Assembly (NCBI RefSeq): GCF_037038585.1
Contig: NC_092523.1
Coordinates: forward strand, 49,679,501 to 49,743,500
DNA from: Patagioenas fasciata
Lineage: Eukaryota; Chordata; Aves; Columbiformes; Columbidae
Direction of reading: 5' to 3'
Length of the DNA stretch: 64,000 nucleotides
Under the pieces are notes generated by a model. The model was not told the DNA's origin. It was given only the letters and a program-made list of their open reading frames with translations, and made no database searches. This document shows positions 62,808 to 64,000 of this stretch, one piece after another (within the stretch, counting starts at the first letter, position 1; each line of letters starts with the position of its first letter). The translations under genes and the position numbers were made by a program.

Positions 62808-64000
62808 TTGAACTTGAGGAAACACGCGTCTGAGCAAAACTCCCAAACGCTTCCAGGAAAGACACACGCTCTGCCACAAGCACACAAGTGTTTGCCCTCA
62901 GCTATAGATCAGGGACAAGCTTGTGAAGAGATGCCCTGCTATTCTTTCGCCTTATGGCATCATGTGTTTCGTTCCTCTTGGAGATCGATTGTTAAACGTC
63001 TTTCCTAGGGCGACTGTGAAGCATTTGCCAGCGGAGGAGAAGTAGCACGGAGCAGCATTCAGTACTGCCTACGAGTGTCTTTGCTACCCTACTAGCGGAG
63101 CTCCAAGAACAGGCAGACATCTTCAGGTACCTTCCAAATGTGGATTCCCCTGCAGCCCCGTAGGCGGGCGTGCAGTACGCCAACCATCAACGGACGTTTT
63201 TCCCCTCAAGCCTGTCAGGACGTTGCTCGTCCGTCTTTCCCTCAATAGATGGGAGTAGGCGCGCTTGCGGATGTGTGCGTGTGTGTGGCCACGCGTTTGC
63301 TTAGGCATCAGTGTGTGAAAAGGTAGGTGCTTTTCTCTAGCTGCGTGTGCGTGCACGTGGTGCTGGGTGCACATCCCTGGGTGCTCGTGGAAAGGTTTCT
63401 GCATGGTTTTCGCTGAGGAATCGTGTGTGTGCACATGGACAAAGAGAAGGCGCAGCAACCAGGTTCCAGCGCCGAAGAAGGCAAAAGGCAAGGTTTCCGG
63501 CGCTATCTCCTTCTCTCCGCAGACCTAGTCGCGCAAAGCAAGCCGCTAAGCCGGCGACCGGCAAGAGAGCTACAACGAAGCATGCCGAACGGAGAAAATA
63601 GCAGCAGCTCATCTGTTCACACCTTGTTTCTGCCATGTGCTTGAACGCCAAGACGTTCGCGCTTCTGTGAGATGAAAGACGTCCTTCTGCGTATGTGGTT
63701 GCTCACACCGGTGCACTTGTTAGTGTATCCATTCAGTCCTGGGCTGCGGGGCATTCAGAAGTGGCTCTGTGGAGACGTCTGCATAGAGGCAGCTGTCAGA
63801 ACACGCACACTCGATTGTTCACCAAAACATATGCAGACGCGTCCTTAGCCTGTAGATTTGGATGCACAGAGTTCCCTGTGTTCGCAAGAGACAAGGGAAT
63901 CGCGTCTGTACGCACAGAAGCAATAGCGGACCGTTTCCCTCGGAGTGAACGCGAAGAGCCGTCTATGTACTCGCAGACACGGGAACGTGCCTCAATGCGG
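62808..64000. repeat. Satellite unit 38, type C, cut by the window end
   Basis: Covers u1-u1193 without the insertion. u66 G, u200 A, u309 G (63116), u924 A and u1007 A as in unit 36. The cut is an artefact of the window, not an array edge. Confidence 0.96.

Larger units (their letters stand above)
1..64000. repeat. Tandem satellite array, 1,697-bp unit, 37 full copies plus one partial
   Basis: The same sequence block restarts at 1, 1698, 3395, 5092 and so on, with a spacing of exactly 1,697 bases for 31 copies and 1,700 bases for six. Copies differ by scattered single-base changes, about 0.6% between the two most distinct common types. The array fills the window and both edges lie inside it. 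Each unit is rich in GT/AC runs and keeps many CpG dinucleotides. Satellite arrays of this kind are known from eukaryotic centromeres, subtelomeres and heterochromatic blocks; which applies here is not visible. Collapse or expansion by the assembler is possible, but the non-random variant pattern argues that most copies are real. Confidence 0.98.

Noticed and set aside
1..64000. Hundreds of overlapping open frames of 60-124 codons on both strands as protein genes
   Set aside because: They repeat only because the DNA repeats and they overlap in several frames at once. All but one of the larger ones rely on TTG or GTG starts, unlikely in a eukaryote. They match no family I know and lose starts or stops between copies.
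1..64000. CRISPR array
   Set aside because: CRISPR repeats are tens of bases long and separated by unique spacers. Here the unit is 1.7 kb with no spacer between copies.
1..64000. Ribosomal RNA gene cluster
   Set aside because: Tandem rDNA would show highly conserved rRNA segments, and none is recognisable. The unit is also too short for a full eukaryotic 18S-5.8S-28S repeat. I saw no 5S-like or tRNA-like box either.
1..64000. Transposon or retroelement cluster
   Set aside because: No reverse transcriptase, transposase, long terminal repeat, poly-A tail, terminal inverted repeat or target-site duplication is visible, and copies abut in perfect register.
1..64000. The known 529-bp Toxoplasma diagnostic repeat
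   Set aside because: The unit length differs and is not a multiple of 529 (three copies would be 1,587), and the unit shows no threefold internal repetition. The comparison is from general knowledge and was not run as a search.

Overview
The whole 64,000-base window is one head-to-tail satellite array. A unit of 1,697 bp (1,700 bp in six copies) repeats 37 times in full, and the window ends 1,193 bases into a 38th copy. There is no unique flanking sequence at either end, so the true array is longer than 64 kb and its boundaries, chromosome context and copy number cannot be read here. Unit numbering below starts at the window's first base, an arbitrary phase. 'uN' means base N of a unit, counted without the 3-bp insertion.

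Nothing in the window can be supported as a gene. Both strands carry many overlapping open frames of 60-124 codons, but they recur only because the DNA recurs. Nearly all need a TTG or GTG start, none resembles a known family, and start and stop codons vary freely between copies. I saw no rRNA, tRNA, transposon, CRISPR or telomere repeat.

Organism: a eukaryote. By eye the unit is roughly half G+C, keeps abundant CpG, and has a GTGTGCGTG/CACACG-rich texture. That suits a coccidian apicomplexan of the Toxoplasma/Neospora/Hammondia type better than a bacterium, vertebrate or AT-rich apicomplexan. This is an impression from composition, not a database match, and should be held at moderate to low confidence.

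Layout: linked single-base variants sort the copies into families. Type A (u312 G, u505 A, u654 A, u778 T, u884 G, u890 A, u924 A, u1143 C): units 7, 9, 11, 15, 18, 22 and 24, with unit 11 G at u654, and unit 20 mosaic. Subtype A0 (A plus u73 C, u156 C, u200 C, u222 T; u312 either base): units 1, 2, 4, 5. Type B (u312 A, u505 T, u581-582 AA, u654 G, u778 C, u884 A, u890 G, u924 C, u1143 A): units 6, 8, 10, 16, 19, 21, 23. Type C (u505 T, u654 A, u778 C, u1143 C, usually u66 G and u1263 T): units 3, 14, 17 and 26-38. Units 12, 13, 20 and 25 are mosaics. A and B differ by only about ten bases, roughly 0.6%.

Region by region: 1-8485 holds an A0-A0-X trimer repeat; 8486-18667 alternates B and A; 18668-22061 holds mosaics; 22062-32243 is a C-A-B trimer repeated twice; 28850-40728 alternates A and B again; from 42426 to the end only C copies occur, and only there is the 3-bp insertion found. 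This higher-order patchwork is what unequal crossing-over and gene conversion leave behind. The biological role (centromeric, subtelomeric, heterochromatic, transcribed or none) cannot be told from this sequence.
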